A model generated the notes under the pieces. It did no database searches and had not been told where the DNA came from. It worked only from the letters and a program-made list of their open reading frames with translations. This document shows positions 1 to 6,741 of a stretch of 10,601 bases of DNA, in pieces. The DNA comes from CALXSC01 sp035470525 (GTDB lineage Bacteria; Pseudomonadota; Alphaproteobacteria; Rickettsiales; UBA1997). A program made the translations under genes and the position numbers. The first letter of the stretch is position 1, and each line of letters begins with the position of its first letter. The DNA lies in contig DATIQT010000073.1 in the NCBI GenBank assembly GCA_035470525.1, positions 1-10,601 on the forward strand. The letters are read 5' to 3'.

Positions 1-15
1 CACCCTTCGTCGCTC

Positions 16-69
16 TAAAATTTTATTGTCTCACCGTATTAAGTTATAAGCTATCGCAATAAAATTTTA
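16..69. repeat. AT-rich inverted repeat in the leader region
   Basis: A 13-nt arm (TAAAATTTTATTG, 16-28) is repeated as its exact reverse complement at 57-69, with 28 nt between. The arms are nearly all A/T, so chance is a real possibility in this genome. Neither strand has a T-run directly after the arms, so it does not look like an ordinary terminator. The whole 1-238 stretch shows no convincing gene on either strand; a gene entering from the left could end at one of the stops between 16 and 62. Confidence 0.4.
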
Positions 70-125
70 AATCTCCTCGTATATTTTTGCAAAAGCGGTT
101 TAGTTGGTGGTTAAGTGAAAGTTGT

Positions 126-154
126 TTGACTATACATAAACTATTGACTATATA
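126..154 (+). promoter_or_regulatory. candidate sigma70 promoter for the PiT-like gene
   Basis: TTGACT (126-131) is followed after 17 bp by TATATA (149-154); TATAAA at 153-158 is an alternative. The box TTGACTATA occurs twice, at 126-134 and 144-152, as an 18-bp-spaced direct repeat, so the exact -35 is ambiguous. Transcription would start near 161, leaving a leader of roughly 80 nt before the ATG at 239. No Shine-Dalgarno sits at a useful distance; AAAGGAA at 167-173 is much too far upstream of that ATG. Confidence 0.45.
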
Positions 155-238
155 TAAATTTATTTTAAAGGAATTCCAATTTACTTTTAAAAATTAAATA
201 ATACCATTAAGCGAAGTTGATTAAATTTATAACTTTTA

Positions 239-1318
239 ATGGAATTTTTTAAAAATATACGTTCTTTAATATTTAGCAAAAAAATAAGTCTTTTATCAAA
301 AAAAAATTCAATATTTTTATTATTAGTTTTAACATTAATTATTATCATTTCACCATCAAATTTCACATTACAGTGGGTAGGTTTGTCGTTAGCTATGTTT
401 AGTACAATGACTAATGATTCCATTCAAACACTTGGAACATTTTTGAGCTCAAATTCTAAAGAAAAATGGTGGAAAATGTGGATTTATGTAGGTATTTTAT
501 TTTTAATAACAATATTAGTTGGTTGGTTTTTGTATAATCATAGATTAGATTTTAAAAGATTATATGGTATTCAATATGATCCAAGTGCAAATATTATGCA
601 TTTTATTGCGCCTATTTTATTAATTATTTTAACTTGTAATAAAATTCCAGTTAGCACTACATTTTTAATATTATCAGTTTTTACAACACAAGATATAATG
701 ACATTTATGTTAGTTAAAACAATACTTGGTTATTTTATAGCTTTTGCTTTTAGTTTTATTATATGGTATTTTTTATTAAAATTTTTTAAAAAAATTTTTG
801 AAGATTTTAGTGATAGTAAAATAAAAAAATGGAGAATTTTTCAATGGATTTCTACAGGAATGTTATGGATTATTTGGTTAATACAAAATACCTCAAATAT
901 AGTTGTTTATATTCCAAGAAGAATTAACATTTATAGTCTAATTTTAATTATTATGTTGGGTATAGTTATGATTGGTTTTACTATTTATAATAAAGGTGGA
1001 CCTATTCAAGAAATTGTTGATGAAAAAACTGATATGTCAAATATTCATTACACAGCTATGATTAATTTTAGTTTTGCTATAATGATTGCTTTAATGACAT
1101 GTATTGGAACTATTCCAATAGCAACAACATGGATGTTTATAGGTATTTTAGGTGGAAGAGAATTGGCTATTGCAAAATATGAAACAAATCAAGAATTAAG
1201 TTTAAAAGACAGATATAAAATTGCTGAAAAAAAGATATTTAGGGATTTAGTTTTAGCTGGACTTGGAATTGCAATTTCATTAAGTTTTTATATGATTAAT
1301 ACGACATTTGATTTATAA
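239..1318 (+). CDS. PiT-like (inorganic phosphate transporter-related) multi-pass membrane protein
   Basis: This 359-residue protein is strongly hydrophobic with about eight to ten membrane segments, for example near 25-40, 81-98, 120-132, 160-182, 203-216, 231-249, 272-290 and 336-354. PiT-family phosphate permeases carry two inverted halves, each with a GANDxANA-type motif and then a P-[IV]-STT-type motif. Here the first half has TNDSIQTLGTF (58-68) and IPVSTT (136-141). The second half has QNTSNIVVYIP (216-226) and IPIATT (292-297), followed by a GILGGRE stretch. The order and spacing match PiT, but the motifs are altered: ND is kept only in the first half and the second motif lacks the Asp. 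Phosphate transport is thus an inference, and another anion or ion could be the substrate. The N-terminal 23 residues are basic and cytoplasmic-looking. The start is the first ATG of the frame and has no clear ribosome binding site. The gene is convergent with the HAD phosphatase gene, 62 bp away. Confidence 0.6.
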   Translation: MEFFKNIRSLIFSKKISLLSKKNSIFLLLVLTLIIIISPSNFTLQWVGLSLAMFSTMTNDSIQTLGTFLSSNSKEKWWKMWIYVGILFLITILVGWFLYNHRLDFKRLYGIQYDPSANIMHFIAPILLIILTCNKIPVSTTFLILSVFTTQDIMTFMLVKTILGYFIAFAFSFIIWYFLLKFFKKIFEDFSDSKIKKWRIFQWISTGMLWIIWLIQNTSNIVVYIPRRINIYSLILIIMLGIVMIGFTIYNKGGPIQEIVDEKTDMSNIHYTAMINFSFAIMIALMTCIGTIPIATTWMFIGILGGRELAIAKYETNQELSLKDRYKIAEKKIFRDLVLAGLGIAISLSFYMINTTFDL

Positions 1319-1380
1319 TTTATTATATAAATTCTTATGCTTATTTATAAATTGTAAACCTTTGATAACAGTGTCTAGTA

Positions 1381-2013
1381 TTAATTACAATTATCTACAA
1401 ACCAATCTTCAAATTGGTTATATGTTTCATTGTTATATAAGTAAGTTTTAAAACCATATTCATTTAATTCATCTAATAATTTCTTTCCGTCATCAATAAC
1501 TAAAACATCTCTATTTTCGCAACCAGTTTCACTTGCTAATCTTCTAGCTAATTCACAATTTTTATCTCTTTTTAATTGTTTGACATCGGAAGAATTATAT
1601 ATTTTATCAAAATATTTATTTAAATTAAAATGTTTAACTGATACTTCACTAAAAATATCCATATTATCACTCATAATATAAACTTTTGTGCCGTTATTTT
1701 TTTGTTTTTGATAAAAATTAATTAAATTCTCATTCAATTTCATTTTTTTAACGCTTTCTATTAAATGGTTATTGAGATAATCTTCTGTTGTGTTGAATTT
1801 TCGTGCCATAAGCATATTTAATTCTTTATACGAAATATCTCCTTGCATCCAAGCTCTTGTTATATGACCGCTAGCATGAAACAAAAAGTTTTGTATATTT
1901 TGCATTAATTCAGGATTTTCATTTCTAATTGTTGTGTAGAAGCCTGTTGTGATAAAATCTCTATCTACGTTGCTTAGAACACCATCGAAGTCACTTAAAA
2001 TTAGTTTGATCAT
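1381..2013 (-). CDS. HAD-superfamily hydrolase (probable small-molecule phosphatase)
   Basis: The 210-residue protein carries all four HAD motifs. Motif I is DFDGV at 8-12, with D8 as the expected nucleophile and D10 as acid/base. Motif II is the Ser of IMSD (S115). Motif III is a Lys in the K145-K151 cluster. Motif IV is VIDDGKK at 172-178, with D174/D175 for Mg2+. The helical insert at about 15-95 is a C1-type cap, which usually sets substrate preference, so the substrate cannot be read from the sequence. It is known that this superfamily includes phosphoglycolate phosphatases, haloacid dehalogenases and nucleotidases; general phosphatase is the safest label. The start is an ATG preceded only by A/T-rich sequence with no Shine-Dalgarno. 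It is the last gene of the minus-strand block, 150 bp downstream of fabD, and may have its own promoter: a weak TTGGGT-16-TAGAAT pair lies in that gap at 2129-2102. Confidence 0.8.
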   Translation of the reverse strand: MIKLILSDFDGVLSNVDRDFITTGFYTTIRNENPELMQNIQNFLFHASGHITRAWMQGDISYKELNMLMARKFNTTEDYLNNHLIESVKKMKLNENLINFYQKQKNNGTKVYIMSDNMDIFSEVSVKHFNLNKYFDKIYNSSDVKQLKRDKNCELARRLASETGCENRDVLVIDDGKKLLDELNEYGFKTYLYNNETYNQFEDWFVDNCN

Positions 2014-2163
2014 TTTTTTAAATTTATTTTTAATATTTTTTAATTTACAATATTTAGAAAGTTCAAAACAAAGTTAATGGTTAATTTAAAATAGTATTAT
2101 GATTCTATTTTTTATATAGTCTAACCCAACTTTACTTTTAAAACTATCTAAATATTATATTTA

Positions 2164-3102
2164 TTATTTTAAGTATTCTTTTAAACTTTCTATATTATTA
2201 ATTGTAAATGTTTTAGCATTAGGACATGTTTTTGCTACCATACCAGTTAAAACTTTCCCATTACCAATTTCTACAAATTCTTCAATTCCATTTGTTTCAC
2301 AAAATAACATAGTTTGTCTCCATCTAACTCCGCCGGTAATTTGATTTATTAAATTTTCTTTAATTTCATTATGGTTTGATGTTGCTCTAGCTGTAAAATT
2401 TGAAATTAATGGAACTTTTGGAGTAGAAATTATAATATTCTCTAAAGCTTTTTCCATATTTTGAACAGCTGGTCTCATTAATTCTGAGTGGAAAGCACCG
2501 CTTACTTGTAATTTAATTGCTTTCTTAACTCCCATTTCTGTTGCTATTTTAACAGCTTCATCTATTGAGTTTTCATGTCCGCTAAGAACAATTTGCCCAA
2601 TAGTATTATCATTTGCTATTTGGCAAATTTCACCAGCTTTTTTAGCTTTTTCTGAAATTTCATTTGCTTGTTCAACTGTGGCTCCAAGTAAAGCTACCAT
2701 ACCACCTTTACTTGCTTTTCCAGCACTCGCAAAACTTTCACCTCTTATTTTTAATAATCTAGCAGTATCACTCAAAGTTAAAGCTTCGCTAGCACATAAT
2801 GCCGAATATTCACCTAATGAATGACCAGCAACATATTTACATAAATCTTGAATTTTTTTGCCACTTTCTTGTTCCAATACCCTAAGCATAGCTATTGAAC
2901 AACACATAATTGCTGGCTGAGCATTTTCTGTATCTGTTAAAGTTTCTTGTGGACCTTCAAACATTATTTTTGATAAAGATTTTCCCAATGTTTCATCAAC
3001 TTCTTGAAATACTTTTTTTGCTATATCAAAATTATCGTAAAAATCTTTTCCCATAGAAACCGCTTGAGAACCTTGCCCCGGAAATGTAAAAATTTTATTC
3101 AT
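2164..3102 (-). CDS. fabD: malonyl-CoA:ACP transacylase
   Basis: FabD moves the malonyl group from coenzyme A to acyl carrier protein, which supplies the extender unit for type II fatty-acid synthesis in the cytoplasm. The 312-residue length is normal for the family. Visible signatures are FPGQGSQ at 7-13 (oxyanion-side Gln), GHSLGEYSA at 93-101 with catalytic Ser95, Arg120 in the position that binds the malonyl carboxylate, GAFHSELM at 202-209 with catalytic His205, and INQITGGVRW near 252-261 with the conserved Gln254. The C-terminal ferredoxin-like subdomain (about 130-200) is intact. The gene lies 59 bp downstream of argS and no other fab gene is nearby. The pairing with tRNA synthetase genes is therefore positional rather than functional. 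A candidate promoter precedes it at 3160-3133. The ATG start lacks a recognisable Shine-Dalgarno. Confidence 0.96.
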   Translation of the reverse strand: MNKIFTFPGQGSQAVSMGKDFYDNFDIAKKVFQEVDETLGKSLSKIMFEGPQETLTDTENAQPAIMCCSIAMLRVLEQESGKKIQDLCKYVAGHSLGEYSALCASEALTLSDTARLLKIRGESFASAGKASKGGMVALLGATVEQANEISEKAKKAGEICQIANDNTIGQIVLSGHENSIDEAVKIATEMGVKKAIKLQVSGAFHSELMRPAVQNMEKALENIIISTPKVPLISNFTARATSNHNEIKENLINQITGGVRWRQTMLFCETNGIEEFVEIGNGKVLTGMVAKTCPNAKTFTINNIESLKEYLK

Positions 3103-3132
3103 ACTATTATTTATTAAATAACTATACTGGAA

Positions 3133-3160
3133 ATTATATAATAGATTTTTAATTAATCAA
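3133..3160 (-). promoter_or_regulatory. candidate promoter for fabD
   Basis: Read on the minus strand, TTGATT (3160-3155) is followed after 16 bp by a perfect TATAAT (3138-3133), which puts a start about 25 nt upstream of the fabD ATG. Such matches arise by chance in sequence this A/T-rich, so cotranscription with argS remains equally possible. Confidence 0.35.
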
Positions 3161-3161
3161 C

Positions 3162-4877
3162 TTACATCTTTTCAACACTATTAATTCCAAGTAAATATAA
3201 TGAAGTTTCAATATACTTTTTACTTAGATATAATAATGAAATTTTTGATTTTTTGTAATTTTCATCTTTCTCTGTGTTGATAGGGCAAGCGGAATAGAAT
3301 ACACTAAATTTCTTTGACAAATTATAAACATATTCAGCTAAATAATTTGGTGCTTTTTTCTCATAAGTAGCTTTAAAGATGTGATTAAATCTTGTTAATT
3401 CAATTAGTAATTCTTTTTCTTCTTTGGTTTTAATTTCAGTAATTTCATAATTAAATTTTTCACAATTATTTAATATTGAATTAATTCTTACTAAACTATA
3501 CAGAATATATGCTCCTGTTTTTCCTTCAAAGTTTGTAAATTGCTCCATATCAAAAATATAGCTAGTTTCTCTATAGTTGATTAAATCTGCAAATTTTAAG
3601 CAAGCTACTGCTATTTTTTCGATAGTTTCTTTATCTTTAATTTGAGATTTTTTTGATATTACTTCAACCATTTCATCAATTAATTCTCTTAATTTTACAA
3701 CATCTCCAGCTCTTGTCTTGAATGGCTTTCCGTCTTGTCCGTTCATTGTACCAAAAGCTATATGCTCTGCTATATGATTTTTGTCTAAATATCCAACTTT
3801 TTTTGCAGAAGCAAATACTTGTTGAAAGTGTAAACTCTGTCTGTAATCAACAACATAAAGCATTAAATCAGGATTGAATTTTTCTTTTCTGTCGAGAATT
3901 GTTGCTAAATCACTACTTGCATACATTACAGCTCCATCACTTTTTTCAATCAAAGCAGGAGGTAAATCAATTTCACTTAAGTCTATAATTTTTGCACCTT
4001 GTGAAACCGTGATAAATCCTTCCTTTTCTAGATCTATTATCATTTTTCTAATCAAATCGTGAACAGAACTTTCACCGTTCCATAAATCAAAATGAGTGTC
4101 TAAAACTTTGTATATTTCTTTCATATCATCAATTGATACTTTCCAAAAGTATTGCCATAAAGTTCTATAAGGTTTATAACCATCTTGTAAATTTTTCGTA
4201 GTTTCTCTTACTTTTTTTGCAAATTCTTCATCTTCTTTAGCTTTGCCATTTGCTGTTTTATATATATTCAACAAATCAGCAGGTTTTAAATTTAAATCAT
4301 CAATTTTATCTTCATTAAATCCTTCCTTGAAACATTTAATGTTTGGATATTGTAATCTAATTCCCTCAATAACCATACCCATATTAGTTCCCCAATCACC
4401 TAAATGATTATCGGCAATAACTTTATCTCCAGCAAATATAAATATTCTTCTTAAACTTTCACCAATAACTGTACTTCTTAGATGTCCAACATGCATTTCC
4501 TTTGCAACATTTGGACTACTAAAATCAATAATTACTGTTTTTTGTTTTTCAGTATTTTTATAACCACAATTTTTTTCATCAAAAGTAGAATTTAAATTTT
4601 TTAATAAAATTTCATCGCTTAAAATGACATTTATAAAACCTGCACCAGCAACTGAAACATCCTTAAATAAATTTATTTTTTTTAATTCTGGAATTATTAA
4701 ATTAGCGACATCAATTGGACTTTTTTTCAAGATTTTGCATAAAGGCATTGCACAATTTGTTTGAAAATCACTCAAATCTGGTCTATCAGAATATTGAAAA
4801 AAGGCATATTTTTTATCTAAACCTAATTTATCAAAAATTTTAATTAGTTCGTTATTTAGTGTTTCTAAAATAGTCAT
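3162..4877 (-). CDS. argS: arginyl-tRNA synthetase
   Basis: This class I enzyme attaches arginine to tRNA-Arg using ATP. The 571-residue length is normal for bacterial ArgRS. The N-terminal Add1 domain, which recognises the tRNA D-loop, spans roughly 1-90. The Rossmann catalytic core follows, with DFSSPNVAKEMHVGHLRST at 118-136; its HVGH (129-132) is the HIGH signature. The second signature is the non-canonical form common in E. coli-type ArgRS, with GKPFKTRAGD at 383-392 in place of KMSK. DNHLGDWGTNMG (156-167) is another family block. The C-terminal DALR anticodon-binding helical domain starts near 457 and ends in LLGINSVEKM, the usual kind of ArgRS terminus. The chosen ATG overlaps by one base the stop of a three-codon ATG-TTT-GAA-TAA (4888-4877), and no Shine-Dalgarno is present. 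The 373-bp gap upstream suggests its own promoter rather than read-through from serS. Confidence 0.97.
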   Translation of the reverse strand: MTILETLNNELIKIFDKLGLDKKYAFFQYSDRPDLSDFQTNCAMPLCKILKKSPIDVANLIIPELKKINLFKDVSVAGAGFINVILSDEILLKNLNSTFDEKNCGYKNTEKQKTVIIDFSSPNVAKEMHVGHLRSTVIGESLRRIFIFAGDKVIADNHLGDWGTNMGMVIEGIRLQYPNIKCFKEGFNEDKIDDLNLKPADLLNIYKTANGKAKEDEEFAKKVRETTKNLQDGYKPYRTLWQYFWKVSIDDMKEIYKVLDTHFDLWNGESSVHDLIRKMIIDLEKEGFITVSQGAKIIDLSEIDLPPALIEKSDGAVMYASSDLATILDRKEKFNPDLMLYVVDYRQSLHFQQVFASAKKVGYLDKNHIAEHIAFGTMNGQDGKPFKTRAGDVVKLRELIDEMVEVISKKSQIKDKETIEKIAVACLKFADLINYRETSYIFDMEQFTNFEGKTGAYILYSLVRINSILNNCEKFNYEITEIKTKEEKELLIELTRFNHIFKATYEKKAPNYLAEYVYNLSKKFSVFYSACPINTEKDENYKKSKISLLYLSKKYIETSLYLLGINSVEKM

Positions 4878-4946
4878 TATTCAAACATTGTTTTTTATAA
4901 TTTTATAAAATTTATTTTTAATTACAACAAAACTTTCTTTTATTAG

Positions 4947-4953
4947 ACCTCCT
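4947..4953 (-). promoter_or_regulatory. orphan consensus Shine-Dalgarno AGGAGGT
   Basis: The minus strand reads AGGAGGT at 4953-4947, the strongest ribosome-binding match seen in the window. It is about 69 nt upstream of the argS ATG, and no ATG, GTG or TTG lies at a functional distance. The next ATG on that strand opens only the three-codon frame directly before argS. It may be accidental, part of an RNA fold in the argS leader, or a standby ribosome site. Confidence 0.3.
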
Positions 4954-4985
4954 GTAAATAAAATTTTTCCTCAAAAATAATTTCT

Positions 4986-5080
4986 ACAAAAAAGACAAGG
5001 ATATTTCAAAGTATTTAATAGAAATAGTATACTTATACATTTTGTTGTTAAGAATTTTGAAATATCCTTGTCTTTTTTGT
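4986..5080. repeat. 25-bp perfect inverted repeat with 45-nt loop (bidirectional terminator or palindromic element)
   Basis: The arm at 4986-5010 (ACAAAAAAGACAAGG then ATATTTCAAA) is matched base for base by its reverse complement at 5056-5080. Pairing continues outward with a 2-nt bulge (CTAC 4984-4987 to GTAG 5081-5084) and inward with mismatches to about 5018/5050. Because each arm begins or ends in six A or six T, a transcript from either strand would give a stem next to a U-tract, as in a bidirectional terminator. However, the U-tract is inside the stem and a 45-nt loop is long for a terminator. A mobile palindromic element or an RNase III-type processing hairpin are alternatives. No target-site duplication is visible at the edges. 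Confidence 0.75.
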
Positions 5081-5189
5081 GTAGTGTAGTTTTTCCCATG
5101 AAGAATGAGCAGTTGGAAACAAGCACATTTTTTGTGTAAAAATTATTTATGCAACAGACTTAATAAATTATCTCAGACAGTATTGCTAA

Positions 5190-5206
5190 ACTTTAAGTCT
5201 TAAAGT
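5190..5206. repeat. 17-bp palindrome downstream of serS
   Basis: ACTTTAAG (5190-5197), one central T, and CTTAAAGT (5199-5206) form a perfect dyad 45-61 bp after the serS stop. As RNA it could form a 7-bp stem with a GTC loop. No clear T-run follows on the minus strand, so it is at best a weak terminator for serS; its symmetry also fits a protein-binding site. Confidence 0.45.
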
Positions 5207-5250
5207 GCATATTCCCTAAAACACCACTAATAAATATGATAAATCAAAGA

Positions 5251-6522
5251 TTATTTATTCAATAAACCTATTACTTTTTGTCCATTCATATAAGGAACTA
5301 AAATTTCTGGAATTACTATTGAACCATCTTTTTGTTGGTTATTTTCCATGATTGCAATTATTATTCTTCCTAAAGCTACTGCTGTTCCATTTAATGTGTG
5401 AACAAATACTGTCTTTCCATCTTTATCTCTGTATCTAGCATTCATTCTTCTTGCTTGATAATCCCAACAATTAGAGCATGACATTAATTCTCTGTATTTG
5501 TCTTGACCAGGCATCCAACCTTCGTGATCATATGTTCTTGAAGATGCAATTCCAGTATCTCCACAAGCAAGTAATAAAGTTTGGAAAGGAATTTTGAGAG
5601 CTTTTAGTAATTCGCTTTCAATTTCACACATTCTTTCGTGTTCTTCTTTTGATTTGTCTGGTGTTGTTATAGAAACCATTTCTACTTTTTTGAAGTGAAA
5701 TTGTCTTAACATGCCTCTAACATCTTTTCCCGCACTACCCGCCTCGCTTCTAAAACATGATGTGTAAGCACAAAATCTTATTGGAAGTTCTTCTTCTTTA
5801 ATAATTTTGTTGGCAACCCAGTTTGTCATCATAATTTCAGATGTTCCTGCTAAATATAAACCGTCTGTAGTTTTAAATGTATTTTCAAATTTTGGTAATT
5901 GTCCTGTGCCAAACATTGCTATATCTTTTACCAATGGTGGCATAGAAGTTTCTATGTAACCATAGTTTCCAACAAAGTCCATTGCAAAGTTTGAAATAGC
6001 TCTTTCTAATTTAGCTAAGTCACTTAGTAAAATTGTTGAACGACTACCAAATAAATAAGCTGCTTGTTCAAAGTCCATCATGCCCAGTGCTTCGCCTAAT
6101 TCGTAATGAGGTTTTGGTTCAAAATTAAATTTAGTTTTTTCACCCCAAGATTCTACAACTTTATTGTTTTCTTCTCCACCATCTGGAGTGTCTTCTTGCA
6201 TTGTGTTTGGTAGATTAATTAAAAGTTGATATAATTCGTCAGCTTCTTTATTGTCTTGCTTTTGTTTTAATTCGTCCATTTTTTTTGCTATTTCATCAGC
6301 TTTTTGCATTAAATCGCCAGCATCTTTTTTTTGAGATTTTAAAATACCGATTTCTTTGGATGTAGAATTTCTTTGAGCCTGTAATTCTTGTAATTCTGTA
6401 ATATCATTTTTTCTTTTGTTGTTGAGCTCAATGATTGTTTTAGCTCTAACTAGACAATTTCTTCTTTCCATTGCTTTATCAAAAAGTTCAGGATTTTCAA
6501 TTATCCATTTTAAATCTATCAT
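5251..6522 (-). CDS. serS: seryl-tRNA synthetase
   Basis: This class II synthetase charges tRNA-Ser (and tRNA-Sec where present) with serine. The 423-residue length is normal. The N-terminal part (about 26-102) is the charged, heptad-like antiparallel coiled-coil arm that grips the long variable arm of tRNA-Ser. In the catalytic domain, PPLV (195-198) marks motif 1, and LAGTSEI (224-230) is the serine-site TxE block. Motif 2 is FRSEAGSAGKDVRGMLRQFHF (257-277), and motif 3 is around LNGTAVALGRIIIAIMENNQ (377-396), including the ATP-binding Arg386. The segment TYDHEGWMP (330-338) differs from the more usual TYD-x-EVW-[LM]-P by a Gly in place of Val. The C-terminus ends in VPYMNGQKVIG. The gene is divergent from the tRNA-Leu gene across 113 bp. 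A perfect TTGACA lies at 6634-6629 on the minus strand, but its -10 partner is poor. No Shine-Dalgarno precedes the ATG. Confidence 0.97.
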   Translation of the reverse strand: MIDLKWIIENPELFDKAMERRNCLVRAKTIIELNNKRKNDITELQELQAQRNSTSKEIGILKSQKKDAGDLMQKADEIAKKMDELKQKQDNKEADELYQLLINLPNTMQEDTPDGGEENNKVVESWGEKTKFNFEPKPHYELGEALGMMDFEQAAYLFGSRSTILLSDLAKLERAISNFAMDFVGNYGYIETSMPPLVKDIAMFGTGQLPKFENTFKTTDGLYLAGTSEIMMTNWVANKIIKEEELPIRFCAYTSCFRSEAGSAGKDVRGMLRQFHFKKVEMVSITTPDKSKEEHERMCEIESELLKALKIPFQTLLLACGDTGIASSRTYDHEGWMPGQDKYRELMSCSNCWDYQARRMNARYRDKDGKTVFVHTLNGTAVALGRIIIAIMENNQQKDGSIVIPEILVPYMNGQKVIGLLNK

Positions 6523-6592
6523 TATAATTGATTGTTAATTAAACACAGAAATTATTATTACAAATATTTTTTTATTGTAAAGATTATTTTTC

Positions 6593-6622
6593 TTGCAATT
6601 TAATTTAATTGTGTGTTATAAA
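6593..6622 (+). promoter_or_regulatory. promoter of the tRNA-Leu (and possibly virB6-like) transcript
   Basis: TTGCAA (6593-6598) is followed after 18 bp by TATAAA (6617-6622), or after 17 bp by TTATAA (6616-6621). Transcription would start near 6629, about 7 nt before the mature tRNA 5' end, which is a usual spacing for a tRNA precursor. The virB6-like gene begins 20 bp after the tRNA with no separate promoter apparent in between, so it may depend on this promoter. Confidence 0.5.
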
Positions 6623-6627
6623 TAACA
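6614..6627. repeat. dyad symmetry TGTTATAAATAACA over the divergent promoters
   Basis: TGTTAT and ATAACA are exact reverse complements separated by AA. The dyad covers the -10 box proposed for the tRNA promoter and lies in the spacer of the possible serS promoter that uses TTGACA at 6634-6629. Its location fits an operator, but an A/T-rich -10 region can be symmetric by chance. Confidence 0.35.
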
Positions 6628-6635
6628 GTGTCAAT

Positions 6636-6721
6636 GCCCTCGTGATGGAATGGTAGACATAACAGACTTAAAATCTGTGGGACTTCGGTCCTTGCCGGTT
6701 CAAGTCCGGCCGAGGGTACCA
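6636..6721 (+). tRNA. tRNA-Leu (anticodon UAA)
   Basis: A full class II cloverleaf can be drawn. The acceptor strand GCCCTCG (6636-6642) pairs with CGAGGGT (6711-6717), leaving a G-U pair at position 1:72. The D-arm region contains TGGTAGAC. The anticodon stem ACAGA/TCTGT (6662-6666/6674-6678) holds the 7-nt loop CTTAAAA with anticodon TAA at 6669-6671, reading UUA, one of the commonest leucine codons in this window. The long variable arm GGGACTTCGGTCC is characteristic of Leu, Ser and Tyr tRNAs. The T arm GCCGGTTCAAGTCCGGC is intact. Discriminator A6718 is followed by an encoded CCA (6719-6721). The gene is about 53% GC against a genome background well below that, as is normal for stable RNA. 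It is followed after 20 bp by the virB6-like gene. Confidence 0.97.
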
Positions 6722-6741
6722 AATAATAAAGAGAAAATTAA

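Larger units (their letters stand above)
4878..5250. other. long intergenic region between serS and argS
   Basis: These 373 bp hold no convincing gene. They do hold a 25-bp perfect inverted repeat (4986-5080), a 17-bp palindrome (5190-5206) and an isolated AGGAGGT on the minus strand (4953-4947). The longest minus-strand reading frame noticed here is about 42 codons from an ATG at 5099-5097. It runs through both arms of the inverted repeat and has no ribosome binding site, so it is probably not a gene. The region presumably ends the serS transcript and starts the argS transcript. Confidence 0.6.

Noticed and set aside
92..120. Sequence GCGGTTTAGTTGGTGGTTAA resembles the 5' part of a tRNA with a D arm.
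   Set aside because: No anticodon stem, T arm or acceptor partner follows; the next bases are A/T-rich promoter-like sequence.
2088..2111. AAAATAG/CTATTTT inverted repeat in the fabD-HAD gap, followed by Ts on the plus strand.
   Set aside because: The stem is almost all A/T and only 7 bp with a 10-nt loop. The T-run is on the strand opposite to the genes, so it is not a credible terminator for fabD.
3874..4062. Plus-strand open frame of 62 codons inside argS.
   Set aside because: Antisense shadow of an intact, well-conserved synthetase gene, with no features of its own.
5097..5099. ATG of a ~42-codon minus-strand frame crossing the 25-bp inverted repeat.
   Set aside because: No ribosome binding site, and the coding sequence is largely the two arms of the palindrome read through; no recognisable domain.
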